Counted from the stretch's first letter, positions 41,123 through 55,784 are shown. The stretch: 64,000 bases of DNA from Enterobacter quasihormaechei (GCF_004331385.1 NZ_SJON01000013.1:53857-117856); one strand, 5' to 3'. Made by a program: numbers and translations. The notes: generated from the letters alone by a model not told the origin.

Positions 41123-43555
41123 ATGAGTGTGATAGCGCAGGCAGGGGCGAAGGGTCGTCAGCTGCACAAGTTTGGTGGTAGTAGTCTTGCTGATGTGAAA
41201 TGTTACCTGCGTGTCGCAGGGATCATGACCGAGTATTCACAGCCGGGGGACATGATGGTTGTCTCCGCGGCGGGCAGCACCACCAACCAGTTGATCAGCT
41301 GGCTGAAACTGAGCCAGACCGATCGCCTCTCTGCGCATCAGGTGCAACAGTCTTTACGTCGTTACCAGAGCGAGCTGATTGCCGGCCTGCTGCCTGCGGA
41401 CGTGGCGGACGGGCTGATTAGCGCCTTCACGCACGACCTTGAGCGTCTGGCGGCCCTGCTGGACAGCGGGATCACCGATGCGGTGTATGCCGAAGTGGTG
41501 GGTCACGGTGAAGTGTGGTCCGCGCGCCTGATGGCCGCCGTGCTGCAACATCTTGGCGTGGACGCCGCCTGGCTCGACGCGCGTGATTTCCTGCGCGCGG
41601 AACGCGCCGCACAGCCGCAGGTGGACGAAGGGCTGTCCTATCCGCTGCTGCAACAGCTGCTGGTGCAACATCCCGGGAAACGTATTGTCGTCACCGGCTT
41701 TATCAGCCGCAGCAACGCGGGCGAAACCGTACTGCTGGGCCGTAACGGCTCTGACTACTCGGCAACGCAGATCGGTGCCCTGGCGGGCGTATCCCGCGTC
41801 ACCATCTGGAGCGATGTCGCGGGCGTGTACAGCGCGGATCCGCGCAAAGTAAAAGACGCCTGCCTGCTGCCGCTGCTGCGTCTCGACGAAGCGAGCGAGC
41901 TGGCGCGTCTGGCGGCCCCGGTGCTGCATGCGCGCACGCTACAGCCGGTTTCCGGCAGCGACATTGACCTGCAACTACGCTGTAGCTACACGCCGGATCA
42001 GGGTTCCACCCGCATCGAGCGCGTGCTGGCATCCGGCACGGGGGCGCGCATTGTCACCAGTCACGATGACATCTGCCTGATTGAGTTCCAGGTGCCTGCG
42101 GGCCAGGACTTCAGGCTGGCGCATAAAGATATAGACACGATCCTGAAACGTGCGCAGGTGCGTCCGCTGGCCGTTGGCGTGCATAATGACCGTCAGCTGT
42201 TGCAGTTCTGCTATACCGCCGAAGTGGTGGACAGCGCATTAAAAATTCTTGATGAAGCGGGCCTGCCGGGCGAGCTTCGCCTGCGTCAGGGGCTGGCGCT
42301 GGTGGCGATGGTGGGCGCGGGCGTCACCCGTAACCCGCTGCACTGCCACCGCTTCTGGCAGCAGCTGAAAGGCCAGCCGGTTGAATTTACCTGGCAGTCG
42401 GAAGAGGGCATCAGCCTGGTTGCCGTGCTGCGTAAAGGGCCAACTGAAAGTCTGATTCAGGGTCTGCACACCTCTTTGTTCCGTGCGGAGAAACGCATCG
42501 GCCTGGTGCTGTTTGGTAAGGGCAACATCGGTTCCCGCTGGCTGGAGCTGTTCGCTCGTGAGCAGGTGACGCTTTCGGCGCGTACCGGGTTTGAATTTAT
42601 TCTTGCGGGCGTGGTGGACAGCCGCCGCAGCCTGCTGAACTACGAAGGGCTGGACGCCAGCCGGGCGCTGGCCTTCTTTAACGATGAAGCCGTTGAGCAG
42701 GATGAAGAGTCGCTGTTCCTGTGGATGCGCGCGCACCCGTATGACGATCTGGTGGTGCTGGACGTTACCGCCAGCGAACAGCTGGCCGATCAGTATCTGG
42801 ATTTCGCCAGCCACGGTTTCCACGTCATCAGCGCCAACAAGCTGGCGGGAGCGAGCAGTACCGATAAATATCGCCAGATCCACGACGCGTTCGAAAAAAC
42901 GGGCCGTCACTGGCTTTACAACGCCACCGTTGGTGCAGGTCTGCCGGTTAACCATACCGTGCGTGATCTGATTGAAAGCGGCGACAGCATTCTGGCGCTG
43001 AGCGGCATCTTCTCCGGCACACTATCCTGGCTGTTTTTGCAGTTTGATGGCACCGTTCCGTTCACCGACCTGGTGGATCAGGCGTGGCAGCAGGGCTTAA
43101 CCGAGCCGGATCCGCGCGTTGACCTTGCCGGTAAAGACGTGATGCGCAAGCTGGTGATCCTGGCGCGTGAAGCGGGCTACGACATTGAGCCGGGTCAGGT
43201 GCGCGTTGAGTCGCTGGTGCCTGCGGGCTGCGAGGAAGGATCTGTCGATCACTTCTTCGAGAACGGCGATGAGCTGAACGAGCAGATGGTGCAGCGTCTG
43301 GAAGCGGCAAACGAGATGGGCCTGGTACTGCGCTACGTGGCACGCTTCGAGGCGAACGGTAAAGCGCGCGTGGGCGTGGAGGCGGTGCGTCCTGAGCATC
43401 CGCTGGCCGCTCTGCTGCCGTGCGATAACGTCTTCGCCATTGAAAGCCGCTGGTACCGCGATAATCCGCTGGTGATCCGTGGCCCGGGCGCGGGACGCGA
43501 TGTCACCGCCGGGGCAATCCAGTCTGACATCAACCGACTGGCTAAGCTGCTGTAA
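41123..43555 (+). CDS. metL: Bifunctional aspartokinase II/homoserine dehydrogenase II
   Basis: An 810-residue fusion that catalyses the first and third steps from aspartate to homoserine. The N-terminal aspartokinase begins with LHKFGGSSLADVK, the central ACT-like region follows, and the homoserine dehydrogenase starts near residue 460 with the Rossmann motif IGLVLFGKGNIGSRW. The MetL isoenzyme is repressed by methionine through MetJ rather than feedback-inhibited. Confidence 0.97.
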   Translation: MSVIAQAGAKGRQLHKFGGSSLADVKCYLRVAGIMTEYSQPGDMMVVSAAGSTTNQLISWLKLSQTDRLSAHQVQQSLRRYQSELIAGLLPADVADGLISAFTHDLERLAALLDSGITDAVYAEVVGHGEVWSARLMAAVLQHLGVDAAWLDARDFLRAERAAQPQVDEGLSYPLLQQLLVQHPGKRIVVTGFISRSNAGETVLLGRNGSDYSATQIGALAGVSRVTIWSDVAGVYSADPRKVKDACLLPLLRLDEASELARLAAPVLHARTLQPVSGSDIDLQLRCSYTPDQGSTRIERVLASGTGARIVTSHDDICLIEFQVPAGQDFRLAHKDIDTILKRAQVRPLAVGVHNDRQLLQFCYTAEVVDSALKILDEAGLPGELRLRQGLALVAMVGAGVTRNPLHCHRFWQQLKGQPVEFTWQSEEGISLVAVLRKGPTESLIQGLHTSLFRAEKRIGLVLFGKGNIGSRWLELFAREQVTLSARTGFEFILAGVVDSRRSLLNYEGLDASRALAFFNDEAVEQDEESLFLWMRAHPYDDLVVLDVTASEQLADQYLDFASHGFHVISANKLAGASSTDKYRQIHDAFEKTGRHWLYNATVGAGLPVNHTVRDLIESGDSILALSGIFSGTLSWLFLQFDGTVPFTDLVDQAWQQGLTEPDPRVDLAGKDVMRKLVILAREAGYDIEPGQVRVESLVPAGCEEGSVDHFFENGDELNEQMVQRLEAANEMGLVLRYVARFEANGKARVGVEAVRPEHPLAALLPCDNVFAIESRWYRDNPLVIRGPGAGRDVTAGAIQSDINRLAKLL

Positions 43556-43565
43556 TCTCGCTTGT

Positions 43566-43620
43566 TCCCTCTCCCCGTGGGAGAGGGTTAGGGTGAGGGC
43601 GGCAGACCGCACTCACCCCC
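43566..43620. repeat. CCCTCTCC...GGTGAGGG palindromic intergenic repeat (copy 2 of 3)
   Basis: CCCTCTCCCCGTGGGAGAGGG followed by TTAGGGTGAGGGCGG and a mirrored CACTCACCCCC, downstream of metL. Confidence 0.65.
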
Positions 43621-43707
43621 ATCATGAACGCCCCTCATCTTCCCTGAGCAATCCTCACCGTTATTGTTGATTATTTCAGTTGACGCCACTCCGCTTTTCC
43701 GTCATTT

Positions 43708-43739
43708 TTACATCTGGACGTCTAAACGTATAGAAGTTC
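43708..43739. promoter_or_regulatory. MetJ operator upstream of metF
   Basis: Tandem 8-mers TTACATCT, GGACGTCT, AAACGTAT and AGAAGTTC, the second being 7/8 to the AGACGTCT met box, 43 bp before the metF start. Confidence 0.88.
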
Positions 43740-43778
43740 ACAGCACAATAAACAACGACACGCGAAAGGTAGAGGTAA

Positions 43779-44672
<894 letters not shown>

Positions 44673-44676
44673 AGCA

Positions 44677-44705
44677 AAATCCCTCACAAAAATGAGGGAT
44701 TTTTA
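44677..44705 (+). terminator. Rho-independent terminator of metF
   Basis: AAATCCCTCA-caaaaa-TGAGGGATTT, a 10-bp stem with flanking A and T tracts. Confidence 0.92.
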
Positions 44706-44713
44706 ATCGAACC

Positions 44714-44761
44714 GATAGTTAAAAGGTATTAACTATCGAATCTGTGGATTAATTCAACTAT
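44714..44761 (+). promoter_or_regulatory. Candidate OxyR site upstream of katG
   Basis: GATAGTTAA-N6-TTAACTATC is a perfect 9-bp dyad containing the OxyR elements ATAG and CTAT, and a further CTAT lies at 44758. The arrangement recalls the extended OxyR motif of spaced ATAG/CTAT elements, but spacing is not exact. Confidence 0.5.
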
Positions 44762-44795
44762 CTCTTATCGCTAGTGGTGTATATCGTAACGGTAA

Positions 44796-46997
<2,202 letters not shown>

Positions 46998-47003
46998 CTC
47001 TTG

Positions 47004-47087
47004 TGCCGGGTGGCGCTGCGCTTACCCGGCCTACATGGCACTTTAATTTGTAGGCCGGGTAAGGCGTAGCCGCCACCCGGCTTTTTT
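47004..47087. repeat. REP/BIME pair between katG and gldA
   Basis: GCCGGGTGGCGCTGCGC...CCGGC and GGCCGGGTAAGGCG...CCGGC in inverted order between convergent genes; the second ends in a T run. Confidence 0.85.
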
Positions 47088-47088
47088 A

Positions 47089-48192
47089 TTACTCCCACTC
47101 CTGCAAGAATCGCTGTCCGTACTGGTCCGCAACCAGCAGCGCCGCATACACCTGATCCGCCGTTACGCCGCCAGGCATGTTATGGATGGTTTCCCCTTCG
47201 GCACAGGACGCTTCCGCGATCAGCCGCATTTTGGCCGGGATATCCTCTTTGATGTTTAGCTGCGCCAGGGTGATCGGCAGCCCTACGCTGTGGCAAAGCG
47301 CGGCGACGGTCTCTATTTCTTCAACCGGCGCGTTCTCCAGAACCAGCTGCGTCAGCGTGCCGAACGCGACCTTTTCACCGTGGTAGAAATGATGTGCATC
47401 CGGTACCGCCGTCATGCCGTTGTGAATGGCGTGCGCCGCCGCCAGACCGCCGCTTTCAAAACCCACGCCGCTGAGATAGGTGTTGGCTTCAATAATGCGT
47501 TCCAGCGCGGGCGTCACCACGTGCTGCTCTGCCGCCAGCATCGCTTTCTCACCCTCTTCAACCAGCGTGTTGTAGCACAGCTCTGCCAGCGCTAGCGCCG
47601 CCTGCGTGCACTTGCCGCCCGCCATGGTCGTGGCGCCGCTGCGCGAGCAGGCGCGCGCTTCAAACCAGGTTGCCAGCGCGTCGCCAATCCCGGCGGCGAG
47701 CAGGCGAGCTGGTGCACCCGCCACCACTTTGGTGTCGACAATCACCATGTTCGGGTTGTGCGGCAGCATCAGATAACGCTCGAACTCACCGCTGTCGGTG
47801 TAAATCACGGACAGGGCGCTGCACGGCGCATCGGTGGAGGCGATGGTCGGGGCAACGGCAACCGGAACGTTCATAAAGTGCGCAAGCGCTTTGGCAGTAT
47901 CCAGCGTTTTACCGCCGCCGATACCCAGCACTGCCAGACAGTCGGCGCTGTCGGCCAGTTTTTTCAGACGATCGATTTCATTTTGCGAACATTCGCCGCC
48001 AAACGGCGCAACTTCGGCGTGGAGATCGGCTTGTCTGAAGCTCTGGCGCAGGGTTTCTTCAGCAAAACCCAGCACAAACTTATCGCCCACCACCAGCCAA
48101 CGGGCTGCCAGCGGCTTCAGATAGTCGCCGAGACGGGTAAGCACATCAGCACCCTGGATGTATTTTCCCGGGGATTGAATAATACGGTCCAT
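47089..48192 (-). CDS. gldA: Glycerol dehydrogenase (NAD+, zinc)
   Basis: A 367-residue group III metal-dependent alcohol dehydrogenase that oxidises glycerol to dihydroxyacetone. The NAD motif is [13 protein letters not shown], and the zinc ligands D171 (GIGDALA), H254 (AAAHAIHNG) and H271 (HHFYHGEK) are at the family positions. In E. coli it lies in the same region beside frw/fsaB genes, which are absent here. Confidence 0.95.
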   Translation of the reverse strand: MDRIIQSPGKYIQGADVLTRLGDYLKPLAARWLVVGDKFVLGFAEETLRQSFRQADLHAEVAPFGGECSQNEIDRLKKLADSADCLAVLGIGGGKTLDTAKALAHFMNVPVAVAPTIASTDAPCSALSVIYTDSGEFERYLMLPHNPNMVIVDTKVVAGAPARLLAAGIGDALATWFEARACSRSGATTMAGGKCTQAALALAELCYNTLVEEGEKAMLAAEQHVVTPALERIIEANTYLSGVGFESGGLAAAHAIHNGMTAVPDAHHFYHGEKVAFGTLTQLVLENAPVEEIETVAALCHSVGLPITLAQLNIKEDIPAKMRLIAEASCAEGETIHNMPGGVTADQVYAALLVADQYGQRFLQEWE

Positions 48193-48345
48193 AACATTAC
48201 TCCCTTAGTGTTTGAGGTAAATCCTGTCCTGTTCGAACGGCTCTGAGAGTGACTCTACTCCCGGCGTGCCGGACATTTGTTGCGCTATGTCTAAGGGAAG
48301 CGTGATTGCCTTACGGGCGGTAGGGAAGAGGGAAGATCGAGATGT

Positions 48346-48371
48346 GCCCGGCAGGCTTAGCGCTGCCGGGC
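48346..48371 (-). terminator. REP-like hairpin at the end of ppc
   Basis: GCCCGGCA and TGCCGGGC form an 8-bp perfect stem 9 bp past the ppc stop; no strong U-tract. Confidence 0.55.
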
Positions 48372-48379
48372 ATTAAGCA

Positions 48380-51031
48380 TTAACCGGTGTTACGCATACC
48401 CGCCGCAACGCCGGCAATCGTCACCATCAGCGCCTGTTCAACGCGCGGATCCGGCTCTTTACCTTCCTCTTCCGCCAGGCGGGAACGGTGCAGCAGTTCA
48501 GCCTGTAAAACGTTCAGCGGGTCGGTGTAGATGTTACGCAACTGGATTGATTCGGCGATCCACGGCAGGTCTTCCATCAGGTGGGAATCGTTGGCGATAT
48601 CCAGCACCACCTTGATGTCGCCTTCCAGCAGCTCGCGCAGCTCTTTACCCAGCGTCCACAGCTCTGGTTTCACCAGGCGCTGATCGTAGTATTCCGCCAG
48701 CCACAGGTCGGCTTTCGAGAAGACCATCTCCAGCATGCCCAGGCGAGTGGAGAAGAACGGCCAGTCGCGGCACATGGTTTCCAGCTCGCTCTGCTTACCA
48801 TCTTCCACCACTTTTTGCAGCGCCGCACCGGCGCCCAGCCAGGCGGGCAGCATTAAGCGGTTTTGCGTCCAGGCGAAGATCCACGGAATGGCGCGCAGGG
48901 ACTCGACGCCGCCGGTCGGGCGACGCTTGGCCGGACGCGAACCCAGCGGCAGTTTACCCAGCTCCTGCTCAGGCGTTGCTGAACGGAAGTAAGGCACGAA
49001 GTCTTTGTTTTCACGCACGTAGCCGCGGTACAGGTCGCAGGAGATGTCTGACAGCTCGTCCATGATGCGGCACCAGGACTCTTTTGGCTCCGGCGGCGGC
49101 AGCAGGTTCGCTTCCAGGATCGCACTGGTATAGAGCGACAGGCTGCTGATGGTCACTTCCGGCAGACCGTATTTGAAGCGGATCATCTCGCCCTGCTCGG
49201 TCACGCGCAGGCCGCCTTTCAGGCTTCCCGGCGGTTGAGAGAGCAGCGCTGCGTGGGCAGGCGCACCGCCACGGCCAATGGAGCCGCCGCGTCCGTGGAA
49301 CAGGGTCAGCTCAATACCGGCTTTCTCGCAGGTTTTAATTAACGCGTCCTGCGCCTGATACTGCGCCCAGGAAGCGGCCATCACGCCCGCATCTTTCGCG
49401 GAGTCGGAATAGCCAATCATCACCATCTGTTTGCCCTGAATAAAGCCGCGATACCAGTCGATGTTAAGCAGCTGGGTCATCACGTCGTTGGCGTTGTTCA
49501 GGTCGTCGAGGGTCTCAAACAGCGGCGCGACAGGCAGAGCGTAGTCGATGCCCGCTTCTTTCAGCAGAAGGTGAACGCCCAGCACGTCGGACGGGGTTTT
49601 CGCCATGGAGATCACATAGGCTGCCACCGATCCTTTCGGCGCATCCACGATCGCTTTACAGGTGTTGAGCACTTCGCGGGTATCATTGCTTGGCTCCCAG
49701 TTGCGCGGCAGCAGAGGGCGCTTGGAGTTCAGCTCGCGGATCAGGAACGCCTGCTTGTCGGCTTCTGACCAGCTTTCATAGTCGCCGATGCCGAGATAGC
49801 GGGTCAGTTCGCCCAGCGCTTCGGTATGGCGGGTACTTTCCTGACGGACGTCGATACGCACCAGCGGTACGCCGAAACACTTCACGCGACGCAGGGTATC
49901 GAGCAGTTCGCCATTCGCAATGATGCCCATTCCGCAGGCCTGGAGCGATTTATAACAGGCATACAGCGGTTCCCAGAGCTGTTCGTTCTGGCTCAGCAGA
50001 CCTTCTGGCTTTGGCAGGCGCTGGCCTTTCAGGCGCGCTTCCAGCCAGGCCTGAGTTGCAAGCAGCTGACCGCGCAGTTTTTTCATCAGGAAACGGTACG
50101 GCTCACTGGCACCTTCTTCACCGGCCAGCGCACGCAGTTCCGGCGTCGCTTCTACCATCGACAGCTCGGAGATCAACACCTGAATATCTTTCAGGAACAG
50201 GTCGGTCGCTTTCCAGCGGCTCAGCAGCAGGACGTGACGGGTGATTTCCGCCGTCACGTTCGGGTTGCCGTCGCGGTCGCCGCCCATCCAGGAGGTAAAG
50301 CGAACCGGCACAAAATCTACCGGCAGGCGATAGCCCAGGTTCTCTTCCAGCTGTTCGTTCAGCTCGCGCAGGTAGTTAGGCACCCCTTCCCACAGGCTGT
50401 TTTCCACCACCGCAAAGCCCCATTTGGCTTCGTCGACCGGGCTTGGGCGATGCTTACGAATTTCATCGGTGTGCCAGGACTGGGCAATCAGCTGGCGCAG
50501 ACGGCGCATCAGCTGGTTACGTTCGTAGTCGGCAATGTCTTTGTTATCCAGCTGCTTCAGGCAGTTGTTCACTTCCACCATTTTGTGGATCAGCGTACGA
50601 CGGGTGATTTCGGTTGGGTGAGCGGTCAGAACCAGCTCCAGCGAAAGGGATTCCACCGCGTTTTTGATGGTCGCTTCGTTGAGGTCGGGCTGGTCTTTGA
50701 GTTTACGAAGGGTGCGGGCAATGACTTCCGGGTTGCTGGCCGCTTCGCCTTTTGGCGAAATGCTGTGATATTGCTCAGCGGTGTTTGCCAGGTTCAGGAA
50801 CTGGCTAAAGGCGCGGGCAACGGGCAGCAGCTCATCGTTAGAAAGGTTCTGCAAGGTGGTGAGCAGCTCCTGACGATTGGCCTCGTTACCGGCGCGGGAA
50901 GATTTGGATAGCTTGCGGATGGTTTCAACGCGGTCGAGGATGTTCTCCCCTAATGCGTCTTTGATGGTATCTCCAAGCACTTTGCCGAGCATGCTGACAT
51001 TACTACGCAACGCGGAATATTGTTCGTTCAT
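48380..51031 (-). CDS. ppc: Phosphoenolpyruvate carboxylase
   Basis: Makes oxaloacetate from PEP and bicarbonate, the main anaplerotic reaction on sugars and glycerol. The 883-residue protein has E. coli length, catalytic His138 ([12 protein letters not shown]), the glycine-rich [14 protein letters not shown] loop, [10 protein letters not shown] and the conserved C-terminus MRNTG. Monocistronic; the 246 bp upstream hold its promoter and a repeat near argE. Confidence 0.98.
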   Translation of the reverse strand: MNEQYSALRSNVSMLGKVLGDTIKDALGENILDRVETIRKLSKSSRAGNEANRQELLTTLQNLSNDELLPVARAFSQFLNLANTAEQYHSISPKGEAASNPEVIARTLRKLKDQPDLNEATIKNAVESLSLELVLTAHPTEITRRTLIHKMVEVNNCLKQLDNKDIADYERNQLMRRLRQLIAQSWHTDEIRKHRPSPVDEAKWGFAVVENSLWEGVPNYLRELNEQLEENLGYRLPVDFVPVRFTSWMGGDRDGNPNVTAEITRHVLLLSRWKATDLFLKDIQVLISELSMVEATPELRALAGEEGASEPYRFLMKKLRGQLLATQAWLEARLKGQRLPKPEGLLSQNEQLWEPLYACYKSLQACGMGIIANGELLDTLRRVKCFGVPLVRIDVRQESTRHTEALGELTRYLGIGDYESWSEADKQAFLIRELNSKRPLLPRNWEPSNDTREVLNTCKAIVDAPKGSVAAYVISMAKTPSDVLGVHLLLKEAGIDYALPVAPLFETLDDLNNANDVMTQLLNIDWYRGFIQGKQMVMIGYSDSAKDAGVMAASWAQYQAQDALIKTCEKAGIELTLFHGRGGSIGRGGAPAHAALLSQPPGSLKGGLRVTEQGEMIRFKYGLPEVTISSLSLYTSAILEANLLPPPEPKESWCRIMDELSDISCDLYRGYVRENKDFVPYFRSATPEQELGKLPLGSRPAKRRPTGGVESLRAIPWIFAWTQNRLMLPAWLGAGAALQKVVEDGKQSELETMCRDWPFFSTRLGMLEMVFSKADLWLAEYYDQRLVKPELWTLGKELRELLEGDIKVVLDIANDSHLMEDLPWIAESIQLRNIYTDPLNVLQAELLHRSRLAEEEGKEPDPRVEQALMVTIAGVAAGMRNTG

Positions 51032-51249
51032 AAAAACCCAGTCACCCCATCATTTTTGTTTATGCCCAGGCGAAAATCTTCTGGACATTATTTTGTCATC
51101 TCCCTTTATAAAGCCACGTAAAACCCCCGTCGTCAATTGCTGCGAAAACGGTTCAGCAAACGAATAAATGCGGGCAATTTACGAAATTTAATTCGCTTCG
51201 CGTCAGATAAGAGATGCTTATGGGAATGTGACGGAGATCGCGGGATTTT

Positions 51250-51270
51250 CCCCTCTCCAGGGAGAGGGGA
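51250..51270. repeat. CCCTCTCC/GGAGAGGG palindrome (copy 3 of 3)
   Basis: CCCCTCTCCAGGGAGAGGGG just before the argE stop, a shortened form of the repeats at 26834 and 43566. Confidence 0.5.
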
Positions 51271-51277
51271 AGCGTCA

Positions 51278-52429
51278 TTAGTGCCAACAGAAGTGATGCA
51301 CAACTTGGGTAATCAGTTCGCGGGTGGGCTTGATGAAGCGGGTTTCCAGATATTCATCCGGCTGATGGGCCTGGTTAATGGAGCCAGGACCAAGAACCAG
51401 CGTCGGGCACAGGGTCTGTATAAACGGCGCTTCGGTGCAGTAGTTCACCACGTCGGTTTTCTCGCCGAGCAGTTTTTCCACGACCTGAACCAGCTGATGG
51501 TCTGGCGGGCATTCGTATCCTGGAATCGGCGGATGCAGTTCAGAGACCGTCAGGCGTCCCGGCCAGCGCTCGCTTACCGGAGCCAGCGCTTCGTTCAGCA
51601 GGCCATCCAGATCGCTCAGCGTCATGCCCGGCAGCGGACGAATATCCATATGCAGTTCGCAGCAGGCGCAGATACGGTTGGACGCATCGCCGCCGTGCAG
51701 GCTACCGAGGTTCAGCGTTGGATAAGGCACGGTAAACGCCTCGTAGTGATAACGCTCTTTCAAATCGTCGCGCAGGGTCATGATGCGGCCAATGGCGTCG
51801 TGCATCAGCTCAATGGCGTTCACGCCGCGCGCCGGATCGCTGGAGTGGCCGGACTGGCCCAGCACGCGCACCGCGGTAGAAATATGCCCTTTGTGCGCAC
51901 GAATCGGTTGCAGAGACGTGGGCTCGCCGATGATCGCGCAGTCCGGGCGAATCGACGTGTTTTCAGAGAAATAACGTGCACCCGCCATGCTGGTCTCTTC
52001 ATCGGCGGTCGCCAGAATGTAGAGCGGCTTTTTCAGGGTTGTCACGTCCACGTCACGCAGCGCGTCGAGGATAAAGGCGAAGAAGCCTTTCATGTCCGCC
52101 GTGCCGAGACCGTAGAGCTTGTTGTCGTGTTCGGTCAGCGTGAACGGATCCCGCGTCCAGCGGCCATCGTCAAACGGCACGGTGTCGGTATGTCCGGCCA
52201 GCAGCAGGCCACCCGCACCGGTTCCGGTACTGGCGAGCAGGTTAAATTTGTGGCGTGTTCCGGGGACGGGCTGAACCTCAACGTTAAACCCAAGATCGCT
52301 AAACCAACCCGCCAGCAGATTGATTAAAGACTCATTGCTCTGATCCAGCGCTTCTTCCGTCGCGCTGATGGAGGGTGTGGCAATCAGGGCGCGGTAAATC
52401 TCGATAAATGGCGGTAAGTTCATTTTCAT
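51278..52429 (-). CDS. argE: N-acetylornithine deacetylase
   Basis: Removes the acetyl group from N-acetylornithine in arginine synthesis. The 383-residue M20 metallopeptidase has the metal-site motifs [14 protein letters not shown] and [11 protein letters not shown] and ends VVHHFCWH as in E. coli. The start at 52429 ([15 protein letters not shown]) matches the E. coli length. Divergent from argCBH. Confidence 0.97.
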   Translation of the reverse strand: MKMNLPPFIEIYRALIATPSISATEEALDQSNESLINLLAGWFSDLGFNVEVQPVPGTRHKFNLLASTGTGAGGLLLAGHTDTVPFDDGRWTRDPFTLTEHDNKLYGLGTADMKGFFAFILDALRDVDVTTLKKPLYILATADEETSMAGARYFSENTSIRPDCAIIGEPTSLQPIRAHKGHISTAVRVLGQSGHSSDPARGVNAIELMHDAIGRIMTLRDDLKERYHYEAFTVPYPTLNLGSLHGGDASNRICACCELHMDIRPLPGMTLSDLDGLLNEALAPVSERWPGRLTVSELHPPIPGYECPPDHQLVQVVEKLLGEKTDVVNYCTEAPFIQTLCPTLVLGPGSINQAHQPDEYLETRFIKPTRELITQVVHHFCWH

Positions 52430-52453
52430 TGTTGACACACCTTAGGTCGTGAT

Positions 52454-52492
52454 AGTATCAATATTCATGCAATAAATGTGAATAAAAATACA
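52454..52492. promoter_or_regulatory. ArgR operator (two ARG boxes) between argE and argC
   Basis: Two adjacent AT-rich imperfect palindromes (AGTATCAATATTCATGCA and AAATGTGAATAAAAATAC) occupy the same place as the paired ARG boxes of the E. coli argECBH control region. Confidence 0.75.
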
Positions 52493-52517
52493 TTAACGTT
52501 GAGCATAAAGGAACCCG

Positions 52518-53522
52518 ATGTTGAATACGCTGATTGTAGGCGCTAGCGGTTATGCGGGCGCAGAGCTTGTAAGCTACGTAAATCGCCACCCTCATATGAC
52601 CATAACCGCTTTGACCGTGTCAGCGCAAAGCAATGATGCCGGAAAGTTAATTTCTGATTTGCATCCGCAGCTTAAAGGCATTGTCGATCTGCCGTTGCAG
52701 CCGATGTCCGACATCAGCGAGTTCACCGATGGCGTTGATGTGGTGTTTTTAGCCACGGCGCATGAAGTCAGCCACGACCTGGCACCGCAATTTTTAGCGG
52801 CCGGCTGCGTGGTCTTTGACCTCTCCGGCGCGTTTCGCGTAAACGACAGCGCGTTCTACGAAAAATATTACGGTTTCACCCATCAGCATCCGGATCTGCT
52901 TGAAAAAGCGGTCTACGGCCTGGCGGAGTGGAGCGCCGATAAACTGAAAGAAGCGAACCTGATTGCCGTGCCGGGCTGCTACCCGACGGCGGCGCAGCTC
53001 TCGCTGAAGCCATTGATCGACGCCGGTCTGCTGGATCTGCACCAGTGGCCGGTGATCAACGCCACCAGCGGCGTGAGCGGAGCAGGGCGCAAGGCCGCTA
53101 TCTCCAACAGCTTCTGCGAAGTGAGCCTTCAGCCGTATGGCGTGTTCAATCACCGTCATCACCCTGAAATCACCACGCATCTGGGCGCGGAGGTGATCTT
53201 CACCCCGCACCTCGGCAGCTTCCCGCGCGGGATCCTCGAAACTATTACCTGCCGCCTGAAGCCGGGCGTGACCCAGGCGCAGGTGAGCGAGGCCTTCACG
53301 CAGGCATACGCGGATAAACCGCTGGTGCGTCTGTACGACAAAGGCGTGCCGGCATTGAAAAACGTGGTTGGCCTGCCGTTCTGCGATATCGGCTTTGCCG
53401 TACAGGGCGAGCATCTGATTGTGGTCGCCGCAGAAGATAACTTACTCAAAGGCGCTGCCGCACAGGCAATGCAGTGTGCAAATATTCGTTTCGGCTTCCC
53501 TGAAACGCAGGCTCTTATTTAA
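52518..53522 (+). CDS. argC: N-acetyl-gamma-glutamyl-phosphate reductase
   Basis: NADPH-dependent reduction of N-acetylglutamyl phosphate to the semialdehyde. The 334-residue protein has the N-terminal Rossmann motif [12 protein letters not shown] and catalytic Cys154 ([11 protein letters not shown]). First gene of argCBH; argB begins six bases after its stop. Confidence 0.98.
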   Translation: MLNTLIVGASGYAGAELVSYVNRHPHMTITALTVSAQSNDAGKLISDLHPQLKGIVDLPLQPMSDISEFTDGVDVVFLATAHEVSHDLAPQFLAAGCVVFDLSGAFRVNDSAFYEKYYGFTHQHPDLLEKAVYGLAEWSADKLKEANLIAVPGCYPTAAQLSLKPLIDAGLLDLHQWPVINATSGVSGAGRKAAISNSFCEVSLQPYGVFNHRHHPEITTHLGAEVIFTPHLGSFPRGILETITCRLKPGVTQAQVSEAFTQAYADKPLVRLYDKGVPALKNVVGLPFCDIGFAVQGEHLIVVAAEDNLLKGAAAQAMQCANIRFGFPETQALI

Positions 53523-53528
53523 GGTGTG

Positions 53529-54305
53529 ATGATGAACCCATTAATTATCAAACTCGGTGGTGTACTGCTGGACAGCGAAGAAGCGCTGGAGCGCCTGTTT
53601 ACCGCGCTGGTGAACTATCGCGAATCGCACCAGCGTCCGCTGGTGATTGTGCACGGCGGCGGCTGCGTGGTGGATGAGCTGATGAAAGGGCTGAATCTGC
53701 CGGTGAAAAAGAAAAATGGCCTGCGCGTCACCCCTGCTGACCAGATTGACATCATTACCGGCGCGCTGGCGGGCACGGCGAACAAAACGCTGCTGGCATG
53801 GGCGAAGAAACACCATATCGCCTCCGTTGGCCTCTACCTGGGCGACGGTGACAGCGTAAAAGTGACCCAGCTTGACGAAGCGCTCGGCCATGTTGGACTG
53901 GCGCAGCCAGGTTCGCCTAAGCTGATTAACACCCTGCTGGAAGGCGGTTTTCTGCCGGTGGTGAGCTCTATCGGCGTGACCGAAGCGGGCGAGCTGATGA
54001 ACGTCAACGCGGACCAGGCGGCAACCGCCCTGGCGGCCACGCTGGGCGCTGACCTGATCCTGCTCTCCGACGTGAGCGGCATTCTGGACGGCAAAGGCCA
54101 GCGTATTGCGGAAATGACCGCCGCAAAAGCCGAGCAGCTGATCGATCAGGGCATTATTACCGACGGCATGATCGTTAAGGTGAATGCGGCGCTGGATGCG
54201 GCGCGCACGCTGGGTCGCCCGGTGGATATCGCCTCCTGGCGCCACGCGGAGCAGCTTCCGGCGCTGTTTAACGGCACGCCGATTGGTACGCGTATTCTGG
54301 CTTAA
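53529..54305 (+). CDS. argB: N-acetylglutamate kinase
   Basis: Phosphorylates N-acetylglutamate. The 258-residue amino-acid-kinase fold protein begins [16 protein letters not shown] and has the HGGG motif ([11 protein letters not shown]). The ATG at 53529 follows AAGG and reproduces the E. coli length; a GTG one codon before and an ATG one codon after are alternatives. Confidence 0.97.
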   Translation: MMNPLIIKLGGVLLDSEEALERLFTALVNYRESHQRPLVIVHGGGCVVDELMKGLNLPVKKKNGLRVTPADQIDIITGALAGTANKTLLAWAKKHHIASVGLYLGDGDSVKVTQLDEALGHVGLAQPGSPKLINTLLEGGFLPVVSSIGVTEAGELMNVNADQAATALAATLGADLILLSDVSGILDGKGQRIAEMTAAKAEQLIDQGIITDGMIVKVNAALDAARTLGRPVDIASWRHAEQLPALFNGTPIGTRILA

Positions 54306-54311
54306 GATTCT

Positions 54312-54381
54312 GTGCCGGATGGCGCTTCGCTTATCCGGCCTACGTGAATTTTGTAGGCCCGGTAAGCGCAGCGCCACCGGG
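54312..54381. repeat. REP/BIME pair between argB and argH
   Basis: GCCGGATGGCGCTTCGC...ATCCGGC and GGCCCGGTAAGCGCAGCGCC...GGGC, within the arg operon; likely to differentiate argCB and argH mRNA levels. Confidence 0.85.
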
Positions 54382-54410
54382 CAAAAATATCATCATTAAG
54401 GAAATTCGTT

Positions 54411-55784
54411 ATGGCACTTTGGGGTGGGCGTTTTACACAGGCAGCGGATCAGCGGTTCAAACAGTTCAATGACTCTTTGCGCTTCGACTACCGCCTGGCC
54501 GAACAGGATATCGTCGGCTCTGTGGCCTGGTCCAAAGCGCTGGTGACCGTTGGCGTGCTGACCTCAGACGAACAGCAGCAGCTGGAAGAGGCGCTGAACA
54601 ACCTGCTGGAAGAGGTGCGTCTGGATCCTCAGCAAATCCTCCAGAGCGATGCTGAAGATATTCACAGCTGGGTGGAAGGTAAACTCATCGACAAAGTCGG
54701 CCAGCTGGGTAAAAAACTGCATACCGGCCGTAGCCGTAATGACCAGGTTGCGACCGACCTGAAGCTGTGGTGCAAAGAGACCATAGGCGAACTGCTGGCG
54801 GCAAATCGTCAGTTGCAGGGCGCGCTGGTGGAAACCGCGCAGAACAACCAGGACGCGGTGATGCCGGGTTATACCCACCTGCAACGCGCGCAGCCGGTGA
54901 CGTTCGCGCACTGGTGTCTGGCCTACGTTGAGATGCTGGCGCGTGATGAAAGCCGGTTGCAGGATACCCTAACGCGTCTGGACGTGAGCCCGCTGGGCAG
55001 CGGCGCGCTGGCCGGTACCGCATATGAAATCGACCGCGAACAGCTGGCAGGCTGGCTGGGCTTTGCTTCCGCCACCCGCAACAGCCTGGACAGCGTCTCT
55101 GACCGTGACCACGTGCTGGAGCTGCTGTCGAATGCGTCTATCGGGATGGTGCACCTGTCGCGCTTTGCCGAAGACCTGATCTTCTTTAACTCTGGCGAAG
55201 CGGGCTTCGTGGAGCTGTCCGACCGTGTGACCTCAGGCTCATCACTGATGCCGCAGAAGAAAAACCCGGACGCGCTGGAGCTGATCCGCGGCAAGTGCGG
55301 TCGCGTGCAGGGCGCGCTCACCGGCATGATGATGACCCTGAAAGGGCTGCCGCTGGCGTATAACAAAGATATGCAGGAAGACAAAGAAGGGCTGTTCGAC
55401 GCGCTCGACACCTGGCTGGACTGCCTGCACATGGGCGCGCTGGTGCTGGACGGCATTCAGGTGAAACGTCCGCGCTGTCAGGAAGCGGCGCAGCAGGGCT
55501 ATGCTAACTCCACCGAGCTGGCGGACTACCTGGTGGCGAAAGGCGTACCGTTCCGCGAGGCGCACCATATTGTGGGCGAAGCGGTAGTGGAAGCGATTCG
55601 TCAGGGTAAAGCCCTTGAAGCGCTGGCGCTGGCCGACCTGCAAAAATTCAGCGCGGTAATCGGGGATGACGTCTATCCGATTCTGGCTCTGCAATCCTGC
55701 CTGGATAAGCGTGCAGCGAAAGGCGGCGTATCGCCGAAGCAGGTGGCGCAGGCGATTGCGGATGCGAAAAACCGCCTGATTTGA
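54411..55784 (+). CDS. argH: Argininosuccinate lyase
   Basis: Splits argininosuccinate into arginine and fumarate. The 457-residue fumarase/aspartase-family protein has the signature [12 protein letters not shown] and the [12 protein letters not shown] substrate loop. Last gene of argCBH, followed by a terminator. Confidence 0.98.
   Translation: MALWGGRFTQAADQRFKQFNDSLRFDYRLAEQDIVGSVAWSKALVTVGVLTSDEQQQLEEALNNLLEEVRLDPQQILQSDAEDIHSWVEGKLIDKVGQLGKKLHTGRSRNDQVATDLKLWCKETIGELLAANRQLQGALVETAQNNQDAVMPGYTHLQRAQPVTFAHWCLAYVEMLARDESRLQDTLTRLDVSPLGSGALAGTAYEIDREQLAGWLGFASATRNSLDSVSDRDHVLELLSNASIGMVHLSRFAEDLIFFNSGEAGFVELSDRVTSGSSLMPQKKNPDALELIRGKCGRVQGALTGMMMTLKGLPLAYNKDMQEDKEGLFDALDTWLDCLHMGALVLDGIQVKRPRCQEAAQQGYANSTELADYLVAKGVPFREAHHIVGEAVVEAIRQGKALEALALADLQKFSAVIGDDVYPILALQSCLDKRAAKGGVSPKQVAQAIADAKNRLI

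Noticed and set aside
49826..52327. Long plus-strand open frames (361 and 396 codons) opposite ppc and argE
   Set aside because: Both follow the codon periodicity of the real minus-strand genes and show no protein motif.
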